NCBI GenBank assembly: GCA_037833965.1
Contig: AP031359.1
Location: 5,452,001 to 5,516,000 of the forward strand
Direction of reading: 5' to 3'
DNA length: 64,000 bases
Origin: Marchantia polymorpha subsp. ruderalis
Lineage: Eukaryota; Streptophyta; Marchantiopsida; Marchantiales; Marchantiaceae
Each line of letters begins with the position of its first letter. Position 1 is the first letter of the stretch. Shown piece after piece: positions 10,697-22,434 of this stretch. The notes under the pieces were generated by a model. The model saw only the letters and a program-made list of their open reading frames with translations. It was not told the DNA's origin and did no database searches. The translations under genes and the position numbers were made by a program.

Positions 10697-10739
10697 GATT
10701 TAGCAAAACTCCGAATCAGTACCGGAGTTTTGCTAAATC
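10697..10739. repeat. Perfect 17-bp inverted repeat
   Basis: The arm at 10697-10713 (GATTTAGCAAAACTCCG) pairs exactly with 10723-10739 across a 9-base loop. It lies between the LINE insertion and the protease segment of the gypsy relic. No terminator-like U tract and no gene role is evident. Confidence 0.85.
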
Positions 10740-10869
10740 GGACCTTCCAGTCACTCGTATCTACTTTCTTGTTAAGCTCGGCGGTAACCTCCTAACCGAT
10801 GTTCAAAATCTTGGAGAAAGATTTGACCCCTTTTTCAACTGGTGGTACTTCTGGTTGGAGTTCATTCTT

Positions 10870-12736
10870 TTTTTCTCTTCTTTTTTAAAGCAAATTATGA
10901 CTTTATTCCACTACAAAGACAAACAAAACACAGCCGCACACCGAAATATGCTAGCAAAACCCATTTTTTGATACCTGAAAAGCATATGACAACCTCATTA
11001 CCTAAAGAGAAAAGTGGGAAGAGGTGACCGCTCGTAGTTCCACACCACCTTGTCACCCCTTCGAGAAAAAAAAACCCCTGCATGGTTCCATATGACATTG
11101 AGCTCCCTGATTGCATGTGGCACATCGCGTGGTTGATGCCTCTTGCACCAATCGATCTTAGCAACTTCCGTCTTACCCAAGTCGATTACCGCGTCCCATA
11201 TACGTTGTTCCAGGAGCGCTGGTGGCCATCTGTGGTTGTGAAAGTTGAACGGATTCCTCTGGATCCACAGGATCCAAAGCACCGTGCCCCGGATGAGCGT
11301 CCACGACCTAGACACTTTCTGAAGATGAAGCGGAAGTGGCTTACCTAACACACATTGCTCCCGAGAGAGAATATGCCATGGCTTGCTCAAAACTGGAGTT
11401 CCTGAAGCGTCATGCAACACGGACATTGCAAAGGTCCAAGCATGTACTGCCATCCTACAATTGAAGAAGCAATGCAATATTGATTCAGGTTCACATGTCT
11501 CACAACAAACACATAGATTGGATGTTTTTGCACAGGCTTGATGGCGCCATTGGTTCACTGCGACGGCCTGATGATAAATACTCCACAAAAATGCTACTTC
11601 TTTTCGCGGCCGTGGGTCTGTACACACTTACTTCCAGTCCAACGTGAGTGATGTTGGTAGCAGTCCGTTCCATTTCTCATGGATGGTGCGGGAGAGATGA
11701 GTTCTCGGTTGATGAAGTATCCGACCCTTCTTAGCCGTGTACTGTAGAATTTGTCGTCACCTCGCCAGCACCAACAACCTCGGTCAAATACCAACCTGCA
11801 CGACGGCGCCAAGTAATACATCCGGCCTACGCGTTTTGGAGTGTTGCTCGGAATCGTAATGATGCGAATGCGTTGGAGTACGCCTTTTTAGACTTGCTCC
11901 TTTAGTGCTAGTGTTTGAACCTCTAATATGCATCTGGAGCGCGGCCCTAGGTAGAACCTTGGATACCTAGCCAGCAAGATCGTATCAGTTATTCCAGTCG
12001 GAAGGGAAGGAAGAAAGTCGTCCGCTACCTGAAAGATGATAGTAGGCTCCGTCGCTAGGTGGTCGTGGAGCACGCATAGTCACTCAGACGCAGCAGCCTA
12101 CCGAGCGGTGTGGTTGTATGTGGCAATCCAAGACTGAGGTATCCGGGTATGAAACCCTTGAAAAAGCACCTATTTGGTGACCCACAGACCAAAATTTTGT
12201 TGTAGGTCCGCCCAAGGACGAGGAGTCATGCTTCCATCCTCGAACAGCTCTTGAAGACTCAAGAGGCCGCGACTGGCAAGAACACGGGCCCGACGCTCCG
12301 TAAATCCGAAGGTTGATCCCACAAAGTGATTCGTCCACCAGAGCTGTGTGTTCAACACCTCGTTCGTGTTGACAGGACTGAGTAGTTTGAAAAGCGGGCT
12401 GGTTTGTCTCCATGCTTTTGTCACTCGCTCTCATATGGGTGACCCTCGGGGGGAAGCGCAACCGCTCCAAGAAGGCTTATTGGAGGCTGCAGTACCAATT
12501 ACGAGAGTCAAGGGGTTGTATCCCGTTGAGACGATGTTGAAGAAGAATATGCATTGGTGCATCGCCGGGCGTTAAAGCTCGGATTACTCATTTGTTTGTA
12601 AGTGCGTTCAAGACTTCTTGTGGTTCTATCAACCCCAATCCGCCCACCAATTTACCTGCGCAGCAATCAATCCAACGAACTCGAGCTTGGGAGTGCTCCT
12701 CATTCCTTGACCACAAAAAATTGTGAAGTGCAGCGC
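10870..12736 (-). mobile_element. 5'-truncated LINE (non-LTR retrotransposon)
   Basis: Minus strand. The upstream part has the tail of a LINE reverse transcriptase: GGLGLIEPQEVLNALTNK, IRALTPGDAPMHILL, LNGIQPLDSRNW, a FGFTERRARVLASRGLLSL segment and SPAPSMRNGTD. Then comes the zf-RVT region at 11627-10998 (VAFLWSIYHQAVAVNQWRH, CVCCETCEPESILHCFFNC, WTLIRGTVLWILWIQRNPF). An A-rich tail follows (about 10887-10870). A 12-bp duplication, GAGTTCATTCTT at 10858-10869 and GAGCTCATTCTT at 12737-12748 (11 of 12), brackets it. The truncated 5' end, A-rich 3' end and 12-bp duplication are the marks of target-primed insertion. Stops and frame breaks show it is inactive. Confidence 0.8.
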
Positions 12737-12748
12737 GAGCTCATTCTT

Positions 12749-13088
12749 GAACTCCAGGATTCTTCTGAAGATTTTAGCTTCCGGTTCTTCCTACTCTGAT
12801 GCTTGTCCTTTGGCACGACATTCTTCTGCTTCCGGTTGTTCCCTTGATTATGAGTGAAGCTACGCAAAGTGACCTGCTGTATGTTGGTCCTTTCTTGCTG
12901 CTTCATCAAAAATCCACCAATTGTTAGGACTTTCCACTCCCTTCTTGTGGCCGTAGTTCAATCTGGTTCGTTCTCGAGGATGCTCTTGTACTTCTTTATA
13001 AACTATCAATGGCCGGAGGGTTGCTGAAAGTGAGGAGACCCATGTCCATATTGCTCATAGTTTTGACACGGAAGTTCTAGAGGTGCCT
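12749..13088 (-). pseudogene. Gypsy gag C terminus with ruined zinc knuckle
   Basis: Minus-strand continuation of the host gypsy gag between the MULE and LINE insertions. The nucleocapsid motif reads CQNYEQYGHGSPHF at about 13065-13024, where CX2CX4HX4C is expected, so the second and last Cys have become Tyr and Phe. A TGA follows shortly after. A Lys/Arg/Gln-rich tail (QGNNRKQKN, HQSRKNRKL) lies at 12860-12770. Confidence 0.6.
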
Positions 13089-13097
13089 CTTGCTCAC
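13089..13097. repeat. MULE target-site duplication, left
   Basis: CTTGCTCAC, repeated as CTTGCCCAC at 16927-16935 (8 of 9), directly outside the terminal inverted repeats. Nine bases is the Mutator-type duplication length. Confidence 0.75.
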
Positions 13098-16000
13098 CCT
13101 CGTCACTAAGGGCTTCTCAGAAAAGGGAAAACGCGAGCTTTGCCCGCCCGGGCCCGCATCCCCATCCCCTCCTCCCGCAACCAGACACCCTCTCCCGCAG
13201 CCTGACCTCCCGCTTTGACCATGGAGGCCCTCCCGCTTTAGCTCGCCCCACTCCCGCTCGACCATCGGGCTCTTTCCCTCGCGGCCTCCCTTCCCCGTAG
13301 GGAACTTGTACTTCGTATTTTTTTCCTCCCTCATGCCCCATTTTGACTCCCCTCGCAAAGGGGAGGAGAAATGGAGTAGCATGTTTGTGGCTTCCACTCT
13401 TCTTCCCCCAAAAAACAACTAGATTATTTCCTTTCTAAAGCTTTAGTTTCTAAGGAAATTATTTCTCTTCCATTTTTATATTTAAGTAAATCTAGTCATC
13501 TATTAACATGATGGAGAATCACAAGAGAACGCATAATGAAAGATTTCATAAAAGCAAAATTATAAATTGATAACAAAATCAATGAAAAAACTCAAATCAT
13601 AAACTTTATTTCACAAAAATCTCATGGTCACAATTTTTGCAAAAAATAGAATTTGCTCCTCCCTCTATCAATGTTTTTGTAACACAAATGTCACAAGTGA
13701 CTTTGGAAAACTTACAAAAATTCATCCTTTTTTGCTTGGATTGTGAAAGAAGCATATGTGAAGAACGCTTCAAAGGGGGTGTGAAGCATTTGTTTCATCT
13801 ACTTTCAAAATTTCACAATTCTTCTCATGTCCCATTCTTGTTCGCTTCACGTTCTCTTGGATAAAAGCAATAGAACGTCGGAGGGGAAAAGTAATTGTAT
13901 TGGGCCTTTCAAAATTTGAAGGCTCCAATATTGTGCCAAAACAAGCTTGAAGGGCTTGAAATTTTTGCTTCACCCTTCTTCATTGTCATCATAAAGAGTT
14001 GCTTGAAAATGTGATTCCATTTCACGTACCATGTTGAACATCTTCTCACGCAAGACACCAATCGAACGAGACTCCTTCGTTGGTACATCTGGTTGAGTTG
14101 GAATCATAAGCTCCATGTCTTCCATGTTAATTTCTGGAGGCAATGGTTCCTCAACCACTTCATTTTCTTTGAGTCAATTTCAACATGGTTACTTGTATCC
14201 ATACCCCCATAAGAAAATAATCTCCCAAATCGAGGCCACAACCTTCTCCAATGACAAGTAATTCAGTTCCATCTGGAAATCACATATTTGGCAAAGGTCG
14301 GTATGTGTTGAAACTCAACACAAAATCTTCTTAAATCTACATCAAAATGGTCCTCACTAGGGCAAAGCATTAGAACATGTAATGCCCTCCACACCCGATA
14401 CTTGTCCTCATTAGGTACCTTGGTTAACGAGTTCTCACTCCATGCCTTAATAACATGGAAATGACACAAGAGAACTTGTCCACCAACTTGTGTTTTGGTA
14501 CCATCTTCATAAGTCCAACAATGAACATCATTGCTCACAACCTTTTGAATAGCATTCAAGGATGTCTTGTGTTTGTCAATGATGATTGCGGAGGGTTTTA
14601 CATTTCTTAAGGATCCAAACACATGGGATAATGCTAACTCTATAGCAAGACCCTCATGTCCCTCTTTAACGTCATTGCTACAAAGCATGTAAAAAATTGA
14701 AATTCCAATTCAAATTCCATCTTGGTTTGGTACAATTGTTCCTTAAAGAGTCAAACCGTATTGGTTTGTTTTGAATGTAGAATCCAAGGCCCAAAAATTA
14801 TCACCTGAAAACCGTAGGGCCAATTTTTGCATGAAATCATCTTGTATAACTACCACAAATGTTCTCTTATTGGGATCTTCATTCTTGGGTGCATACGGTT
14901 GATAGTACAAAATCTTCCCTTGAGCTTGTAAATTCATGATCTCAATTTGTGCCGCATCCCAATGGTCTTTTCAAAGTACATCTACACACACCCAATCAAA
15001 AATTTAAATACAAATTAAAACATAATTATAAAGAATTTAAAAAGGGTATAGTACATTAACATTAATTATTAATGTACAATTTAAATACTTAATTCATTTC
15101 ATAATTTCACATAAAAAATGAAATATGAAAAAGATAATTAAATACCGTTGATTCTTAAAGAATATGCAAGTATTCGCACTTTCTTTTTTATGACAAAAAA
15201 TCTATATGTAACATATTCCACCTACGGTACACTTTGTGAAAATCTCTCTTGAGCTTCAACCGACGTTGTTTCAATGGCCCTTGGTGAAAGCATGAACTTC
15301 AAGTTCTCCATAACCCATGCGATAACATAATGGTGTACCGGTAGAAAACAAAAATCGGAATCGAAACCCGGAGTGTGACCACTACATTTGTTATGAATAT
15401 AGATTGTAGCTTGAAGCTTACAATGAGGCAAAGTGTTTGAGCACTTGACACATTGGACTCCTCAACCTTCATTTGGGATTCACAACTACATAATCTAGAG
15501 ATTCTTTCTAGAGCCTTTGTCATCCATAGGTTTCACATCAACCGTTCTTCTATGATGACGGTTTTTGTTGTGTCCACGATGACAACGGTAATAAGTCACG
15601 GTTTTGGTTTTTCCTACATAACATCTCAAACGCCTCTTAACACAATGTACTTTGTGCAAAGTGCATCTATAGTTGCACTCACATCCTCTAATGGAACACT
15701 CACTACCTCATCCCACATTTTATTCTCTTGGCATACATCACAAGTGTTCATACAATTTTGTATGAATGAGGTTTGAATTCCTCCCACATAGCTATCCGTA
15801 CTCTATTGAGTATGAATGACATTTGTTGTCATGGTGAATGACAAAATGTTTCCCATTTTTGTCAATGTGTCCACCATGCACAATGGAACACCAAGATTCT
15901 ATTGGCAGAATTTTTCTACTCTTTGTGTCATTCAAAGAGGATAAAATAAATCCACTTAAAAGTTCTACAACTTTTAATCTTCCTTGAAGTTTTTGCCACC

Positions 16001-16926
16001 TCTCAATTGTAAGAGATTTCACATTTTTTTGGGTGGAAAGTCTATGAAGATTGGAGAAGAGACAAAAGTAAGAATTTGCCTCATGAATTTGTTGATATGA
16101 GGGAAAATATCGTGCTCTTATACAACCAATCATGAGTGCAAGAAATTGGAGATTGAAGTGCACATACTTGGAAAATGTTTCAATGGGAATGTCTTCAAAA
16201 ATTGATGAAGGTGTTGGACCTCCAATGTTGACATGCTCCACACCCTCCTCTAACATCTCCTTCGAAGACTCCAAAATCTCCTCATTAACATCATACTCAT
16301 CCGATAATGACAAGAAATGAGTTTCTTGAAACTCTAAATTTTGAATGTGCACACCTTGAAGAAATTCTTCCACTCCCATCATCTCACTTAAATCGTCTTC
16401 AAAGTTGGAGGGATAGAAATTATTATCCTCCATGTAGTCTCCATTTTCTTTCATCTCTAACGCCAATGCTTGACACAAAGTCTACAAATACATCATCTTC
16501 ATTTAACATACAATACTAATGCAAATATGCAACTTGCAAAACAAACTTGCATGTATATAGAGTTAAAAAAAAACATTGCATTTTACAATTGAATGAAGAA
16601 TAAAAAAATGTAGAGAGTTGTACATACCTTGAGAAGAAAAGAAATGGGGAGAAAGCCAAAATAGTTCACAATGTTTTAACGAGAGTCAAAAATGACTTTG
16701 GTTAACAATTTGACACTCCAAAATTATAATGTAATTAACCCTCACGGGAGAGTAATGTAATGAAACTATTTCCCACACACAAGTTAATATAGTGACTACC
16801 CTAGCCACTAAAGGTTACCCGGATCGTTAAACCCTAACCTAGGGGTCGGGATGCGGCCATCCTAGTCGGAGCAGCTGCGGGCGGAGCTCGCGTTCCCACT
16901 TTTCTGAGGAGCCCTTAGTGACCAGG
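13098..16926 (-). mobile_element. Mutator-like element (MULE), 3.8 kb
   Basis: Bounded by terminal inverted repeats of about 51 bp: the left end CCTCGTCACTAAGGGC at 13098 mirrors CCTGGTCACTAAGGGC read down from 16926. About 44 of the first 51 positions match by eye, including TCTCAGAAAAG and ACGCGAGCT. Nine-base target duplications flank it. It lies inside the gag of a gypsy relic. Its transposase gene (below) is on the minus strand. 13150-13450 is a GC-rich inner flank without a gene; 16480-16860 is AT-rich without a gene. Confidence 0.85.
13982..16478 (-). pseudogene. MULE transposase (FAR1/MuDR-like), decayed
   Basis: Minus-strand pieces in order. 16478-15792 is an acidic N-terminal region that runs into HFVIHHDNKCHSYSIEYG. 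About 15780-15222 has CMNTCDVCQ, SGHTPGFDSD, FLPVHHYVIAWVMENLKFMLSPRAI and SVEAQERFSQSVP. 14937-14743 has ILYYQPYAPKNED and FWALDSTFKTNQYGL, the first catalytic block of the MULE domain. 14688-14263 has MLCSNDVKEGHEGLA, SAIIIDKHKTSLNAIQKV, LLCHFHVIKAW and YVISRWN. The LDSTFKTN and CHFHVIKAW blocks are diagnostic. Frames change at about 14700-14740, 15440-15530 and 15780; some breaks may be introns (14945-15215 is AT-rich noncoding), but several stops argue for inactivation. Confidence 0.8.
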
Positions 16927-16935
16927 CTTGCCCAC
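16927..16935. repeat. MULE target-site duplication, right
   Basis: CTTGCCCAC, partner of CTTGCTCAC at 13089-13097. Confidence 0.75.
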
Positions 16936-17735
16936 CTGTCCGGGGTCATTCAATAGCGTAATGTAAGTCTTCCCCACAAATTAAACTCAAGCCGTACTGT
17001 CTCTCCATGGTCACCGCACGGCCTGCCGGGTTAGACGCTGCCGAGTTTATTTCCTCCGAATATCCTATAATTGACGGATTATCCGCTGGATAGCAAGTAC
17101 TTATCATTGTTTATCACAACTGAACTCTTCCATACGCCAAATTTACTTGAGAAACCGGCGTTAGATCCAATTCTTCCTGCTCATATCCAGCTTCAGCAAA
17201 GAACACCGCTCCTTCCTTATCCACGAACTGGATCCGCTTGAGAGTCACATGCGGGCATTCATCCGGATTGTGTCCGGCTTGCCCATTGTAGCGTCTAGAG
17301 TTGAGTTTGCCAGACTTGAAAGACCATCCGGTCCTATAGGCCCGCTACATACCACTACAGAGCGGCAATTTAGCGGCAATTTCGGAGCTGAGTTTATGGA
17401 TCAGGCTTCTCACCCTTTGTCAGTACCGGCGTTCTGATTCATCCGGCGGCATCTTCATCTTGCTAAGTTTTCCCAATGTCCAGGCTTCTTCACCTACTTC
17501 CCGGAATGTTCAGCAAAACGCAATAGTTAACTGTACACAATTGATCCGGACGTTTACCGGTTCCACTGAAGTACCTCCTTCTTCAACAACCCCTGAAACA
17601 ATCGGAGTTTTGTGTCTTCATCTTTCTGGTTGACAGTAGCCGTGATATTGAATTCGCTCAGCCATTTGTTCACGTCTTTCCTACCATCTCCCCTAAACTT
17701 TTGGTACTTGAGGCGTGGAAACACTCTAGCCATGG
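16936..17735 (-). pseudogene. Ty3/gypsy gag, 5' part
   Basis: Starting at an ATG at 17733: MARVFPRLKYQKFRGDGRKD, then VNKWLSEF, KLRLFQGLLKKEVLQW, a stop and a frame change. Then TFREVGEEAWTLGKLSKMKM, DESERRYWQRV (a stop interrupts it) and PLNCRSVVVCSGPIGPDG. The layout (FRGDG..DV..WL..F, RLF.G.L...V..W, GEEA.TLGKLSKM) is that of plant Ty3/gypsy Gag. The MULE at 16926 separates it from its zinc knuckle. Confidence 0.75.
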
Positions 17736-17739
17736 GGGT

Positions 17740-18980
17740 CCCGATGCTTTGCGTCCTGAGTCGGATTCCGATGGGAGTGTTCTGGCTAAAGTTCCGGCGC
17801 CAAAAGTACTTCCGGCTTCTTTTGTTCTTCCCTCCGTAGATTTCATCCTAGTCGTCCCAAAAGGCTACTCCTAGTCTTCTCGTTTTCCTCTTTCTCTTTC
17901 TAGTTCATCTTTTAAATAGACCATCTTAAGCTGTCTGCTTCCTTTCAAGTCGGATTCATGCGACTCCGGTCTAAATCGTGCCTTCCGCCATCAGATAACT
18001 TTTGCGCAAATCGAGACAAAAATAGATAGATTCCTAGCACAGCGCCCAAATCACATGTAGTACAGCGTGGTGAAAGCACTCACTTGGTCATTAAATATCC
18101 TCTAGAGCAAATCATTCCAAGTTTGTTCCCAAAAAGATCTATTGTTTCTTTTCTATTAAACAATAAACTACCTTTCCCTTTCGGATGTCTTACCTAAACT
18201 ACAACGACATTACGATCCAACTGTAACTATTTTTTCTACACTATTACCCTTCTCAGACGGTTTCGATTGACTGGTCAAGCTTTTGTCCTTTCGTCAAGGA
18301 GACACCAATCTTATCCAAGATTTTAATTCCACACAGCCTTTTGTGCTCTAGGGACTACCAGCACACCTCTGCAATATGTCTACCCCTTGAGGTTCCTTCC
18401 GAACATGAGGTACTATCAACACTCCATGCTTGATACCACTCTAACCCTCCGGGCGCTCTCTTGATTCTCTCAACCGGCAAACACACTTCCAAAATTCTAC
18501 AAGCAACGATTATACTTCCAACCAAAATCACAATGTACTTGTCGTGCAACCATCTTGGACTGAGATTCAAAACAGTTTCAAAAACACATTTTGAATTTTA
18601 TAAGTTAGCTGAACACAAAAACAAGGTCTTGGTCCTAGAAAAACTTTCATCTTAAATACTAATCCCTACCTGGAGTCCTGCGGCGAAGTGGCACACTAGT
18701 TACTAAAAATCCGGATTGTGAAATTACTCCTATCTACCGCTACATAATTGCTGAATTGGTAGCCGGGTGCAATTGAGCCCCATCATTAATCACTACCCGT
18801 TTATCCAAAAAATACTATCTATTGAGTTCATCTATCCGGATGATTATAAGGATTTCGAAGGCTTGACCAGATCCATCGAGATACCGTGGCTGGTAATGAT
18901 GCATCCAATTGGCAGTGCAAAAAGCACTATAAAACACTACCGAAAAAAACAAAGGGCCCATCCCAAAATTACGGTCTTTT
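17740..18980 (-). other. Upstream region of the gypsy relic, PBS-like site
   Basis: TGGTATCAAGC on the minus strand at 18438-18428 resembles the initiator tRNA-Met PBS (TGGTATCAGAGC). No LTR end in CA lies immediately upstream, so the match is tentative. No gene is seen from 17740 to 18980. It may hold the decayed 5' LTR and leader. Confidence 0.35.
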
Positions 18981-19232
18981 TTCATACCTGGGAGTTGTGT
19001 TGAGCATTATTCGTCGGCCATTGAGATCGATTAGGTTTACTGGAACTTGGAACTAGATGCGCACCTGCTAATACTCCTTGATAAATCAGGTCCTACGATG
19101 TTGAGTTTGTTTCATACCTGGGCGTTGTGTTGAGCATTATCCGTCGCCATTGAGATCGATTAGGTTTTCTGGAACTAGATGCGCGTCGGCTAATACTCCT
19201 TGATCAATCAGGTCCTACGATGTTGAGTTTGT
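18981..19232. repeat. Tandem duplication, about 130-bp period
   Basis: 18981-19110 (TTCATACCTGGGAGTTGTG...) is followed immediately by a diverged second copy at 19111-19232 (TTCATACCTGGGCGTTGTG...). Both contain the shared blocks TGAGATCGATTAGGTTT and CAGGTCCTACGATGTTGAGT. Confidence 0.85.
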
Positions 19233-20190
19233 CGTTTGGCCGCCCCTGCTCCTAGGTTACTCTTCTGATGCTCTATCTTACCGAGGCGATTAATTGTCTA
19301 AGAGATTAATTGTACCTGCCTACACCATTATTTGATTAATTGATCATTATTCTAATTCTACTGGCTACGAAACAACTAATTTTTTGATTTTCTGGCCAAA
19401 AATCTTCTTATTTTTGGTCTCATGTGCAATTCGATTTCCACCGTGACCACAATGAATTTGAAATTGAACTGAAAGTAGGATGCACGGGAAGTGGAGAGGA
19501 TATTGATCCGTGCAAGGACAAGTATCATGGCATGAAGCTCGGCGAGAGAAGGACAAGATAAGGTCGAATTTCGAGTGACGAGCAAGGAGGAAGCCTTCGC
19601 AAATTTGGAGTAGGCAAAGCGAGCACTGCTAGAGGTGCCAGGCTAGAGTTGATCACATTTCGGGGTAGATGCAGATCACAAGACGGCATCAATGCATCGA
19701 CGACATCGGGCACTTTTGCAACATCGACAGATTGACGGCTTAGGAAGATCAGCACGTTAGGTTTAGGATTAGGGTTGGCTAGACGGGGCTGATGGCTGTG
19801 GAGCATTGGGTTGGCTACCGCCGCTGTTGGCAGAGCAAGGCCAAGGGGCATTGAGTTTGTTGCGGTGCTTTTTGAGGTTGTGTCTGGTGGATGTCGGGAG
19901 GATGCGTGTGGAAGAGGGTCCAAGCTTCTCACCTCCTGGAGTCGTAGGAGTTGACTAAAGTTGCTTGAACTTTCATACATTCCTTATGTCCTACTAGAAA
20001 ATCGGCAATTGATCCTCAAGAGATCATCCAACCTGATTGATTATCTGAAATACTAATCTTGAGGTTGACCCTCAAGAGATCACCAAAAAAATGATAACGT
20101 CATCCAGCCTGATTAATTATCTGAAATACTAATCTAGAGGTTGACGTGATATCATCCTCATTGATTGAAAACGTGTGCTAATTGGTGATG
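19233..20190. other. No recognisable gene
   Basis: AT-rich, with a short repeated block (CTGATT.ATTATCTGAAATACTAATCT.GAGGTTGAC, near 20032-20065 and 20109-20145). A 151-codon minus-strand frame (19525-19980) has no motif or relative that I can name. Confidence 0.35.
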
Positions 20191-20192
20191 GT

Positions 20193-22090
20193 TAACTTGA
20201 TGTGACCCTTAGAGTTACACCTGGACTACCACACACAAGGGTGAGAGTTTGGGATTGACATTTTACATGCTCTATTTCAACCGCATTATCATTTCCAGCA
20301 ATGAAATCATACACATAAATGCAGTAAATGACAACACAATTGCCATTTTTTTGCATACAATAAATGATCCGCATCTGCCATATGAATTTCAACGGAGACT
20401 AAAAATGCTATTGGTGTTTGCTTCAGCTCATACAAAACTATCTTAGACGTACATACGTAATTGAAATAACTCATATCCTCAAATATTTGTGGCTGCTCTA
20501 TATACATCTCTTCTTGCAAGTCATTTAGTAAGAATGCATTCTTCACATCCATCTGATGCAACAACCATTTTTTTTACGCGGCCACTACTATAATAGCACA
20601 AATTGTAGCCAATGTTAGCTACAGGATTAAAAGTCTTCTCATAATCAATGCCATAAGTCTGCGCATAGCCTTTGGCCTCTAATCTTGTCTTGTATCTGCT
20701 TATGTTGCCATTTACATTGTGCTTCACTTTGTACATCCACTTGCAACCCAATCACATTTTTTATGTTGACAAAAAAAACAAATTTCAAGTCTCATTTGCA
20801 TCAACTGCGGCCATCTTTTCATACATGGCTTCCTTCTATTTGGCATTTCTAACAACATCATCAAAGCATGTGGACATAACATCTTGCACAATCTTTGTCA
20901 TATATGCATATTGACGAGCCATATAATTATCATATATCAATAGTTGCATTGGCTTTAAAATCTTGTAGAACTTCTCAAGCCTTCATGCATGCCTTTCAAA
21001 GGATATACCAACCTTCTCATCAATATTATTCTGAGTATCACTTGAATGTCTGTCTATCTACATTATGATAACCTGCAATTAATCATGTCATGATGTCATA
21101 ATGATGATGTCATAATCAAGTTTAGGGACATAAACCATCTTTTCTTTCCCTTTTGCGATACATTTAATGAGCTAGCAGGGCTATCCCTTTCACGCAACTT
21201 GCCTCTCCAAGACTTTTCAACAGCACTTGTACTAGGTGAGCCTTGCGGTTCACTCAAAAATTGTGAAGACAGATTGGTATTTTCTATCATCACACTATCT
21301 TTTACATCAGCTCCAATATCATGTTTTACATCAGTATATGAACTTGCCATCTCATCAAGAACCACATTTCTGCTCAGCTCTAATATCATGTTTTACATCA
21401 ATATATCAACTTGCCATCTCATCAAAAATCACATCCCTACTCACCCTCACTAGATATGTGACAGGACTGTAACATTTGTATCATTTTTGCTCAAGAGAAT
21501 ACTCAATGAAAATACACTTTTCAATCTTTGGATTGAGCTTAGTTTGTAGCTCATCCGACACATGCTCATATGCTCCAAATATTTTTGAGGTAAATCAGGT
21601 AATCTGCTAGAAAACTTCTACTGATCATGCTACTACTCAAGTGTCACATCATAAACTGCAGCAACAAGCGTTATGTTCATAATAAACACAATTGTAGACA
21701 CAAATTGAACTCAATAACAATGAGGCAATTTTTTTCTCATCCATCAATGTGCTTGCAATCTCTGCAATGTATATGTTCTTTTGCTCAACAACACCTTCTT
21801 GCTGCGGAGTGCACTTGCAAGAAAGTTACCTATAAATTTCATATTTTTTAGAAGTTTATTGAACACATTGGAAACTATTTTTCCCCTCTATCTGAACTCA
21901 GTTACTGCACATACTTTCTTGTTTGCTTTTCAATCAATTCCTTGACATTATGAAGGTGAGTAATCACCTCACTCTTGTCTTTCATGAAATACATCCATAC
22001 TTACGAGTATGATTATCAAAGAAGGTAAAAGAAAACCTGCTTCAATCCATAGACTCAATTCTTGCTAGATATCATAATCCGAGTATATGA
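20193..22090 (-). mobile_element. Ty1/copia relic, minus strand
   Basis: Degenerate pol read on the minus strand. Integrase is at about 22060-21880 (FFDNHTRKYGCIS, then MKDKSEVITHLHNVKELIEKQTRKYVQ). A linker at 21389-21096 begins RNVVLDE and includes SEPQGSPSTSAVE. RT at 20751-20300 carries GCKWMYKVKHNVNG, AKGYAQTYGIDYEKTFNPVA, LHQMDVKNAFLLNDLQEEMY and QTPIAF (the LKQAPRAW position). The YVDD box region is ruined (VVIYCIYVYDFIAG). Multiple stops and frame breaks. Its upstream side stops close to the left LTR of the next element, which may have inserted into it. Confidence 0.75.
21315..21440. repeat. Tandem duplication, 67-bp period
   Basis: AATATCATGTTTTACATCA...CTTGCCATCTCATCA occurs at 21315 and again at 21382 with few changes, within the linker part of the copia relic. 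Confidence 0.75.
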
Positions 22091-22126
22091 TTTCCAACGC
22101 CGTACTGGCCTAGGTGGTGTAGATAG

Positions 22127-22422
22127 TGTTAATATATCTCCAAGCTCTTAGCTAAAGTTAGCGTAACTCTAGTTAGGACAAAACTAGAGTAAGTGCAGAT
22201 GCATGCACTATGGTAGGTGAGTAGGTGGCAACAGATGCATGCACCTACTAATCAGGATAAGATGTAACCAAGGTTAAAGCTTGTGACCATGGTTAAGTTA
22301 CTTGTACCAACCCAAATTTTTGAGTATAAGTAAAGAGGAGGAGCCAAGACTCCATTATTCTCTCCTATCTACTTGAGTGGATGTCTCTCTCTCTTGATGT
22401 GAGTGCTCTCATGATTGTAACA
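22127..22422 (+). repeat. Left LTR of the copia element
   Basis: Begins TGTTAATATATCTCC and ends ATTGTAACA. It contains a TATA-like GAGTATAAGTAAAG at about 22322, so transcription would start shortly after; this is inferred. Confidence 0.93.
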
Positions 22423-22434
22423 TGGTATCAGAGC
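22423..22434 (+). other. Copia primer binding site (tRNA-iMet)
   Basis: TGGTATCAGAGC, directly after the LTR: the standard plant Ty1/copia PBS complementary to initiator tRNA-Met. Confidence 0.95.

Larger units (their letters stand above)
8930..18438 (-). mobile_element. Decayed Ty3/gypsy element hosting a MULE and a LINE
   Basis: Minus-strand order: PBS-like TGGTATCAAGC (18438-18428), gag (17733 down to 16936), MULE, gag end with zinc knuckle (13088-12749), LINE, protease (about 10670-10200), reverse transcriptase (about 9910-8930). Removing the two inserts at their target duplications restores the normal gag-protease-RT order. RNase H, integrase and both LTR ends were not found, so the element is truncated on its 3' side. 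Many stops and frameshifts show it is dead and old. Confidence 0.75.

Noticed and set aside
13140..13420. GC-rich stretch as a gene or CpG-island promoter
   Set aside because: It is the inner flank of the MULE terminal repeat; its frames are low-complexity Gly/Arg without motifs.
19525..19980. 151-codon minus-strand open frame as a gene
   Set aside because: Pro/Ser/Leu-rich with no recognisable motif or splice context, in transposon-rich DNA.
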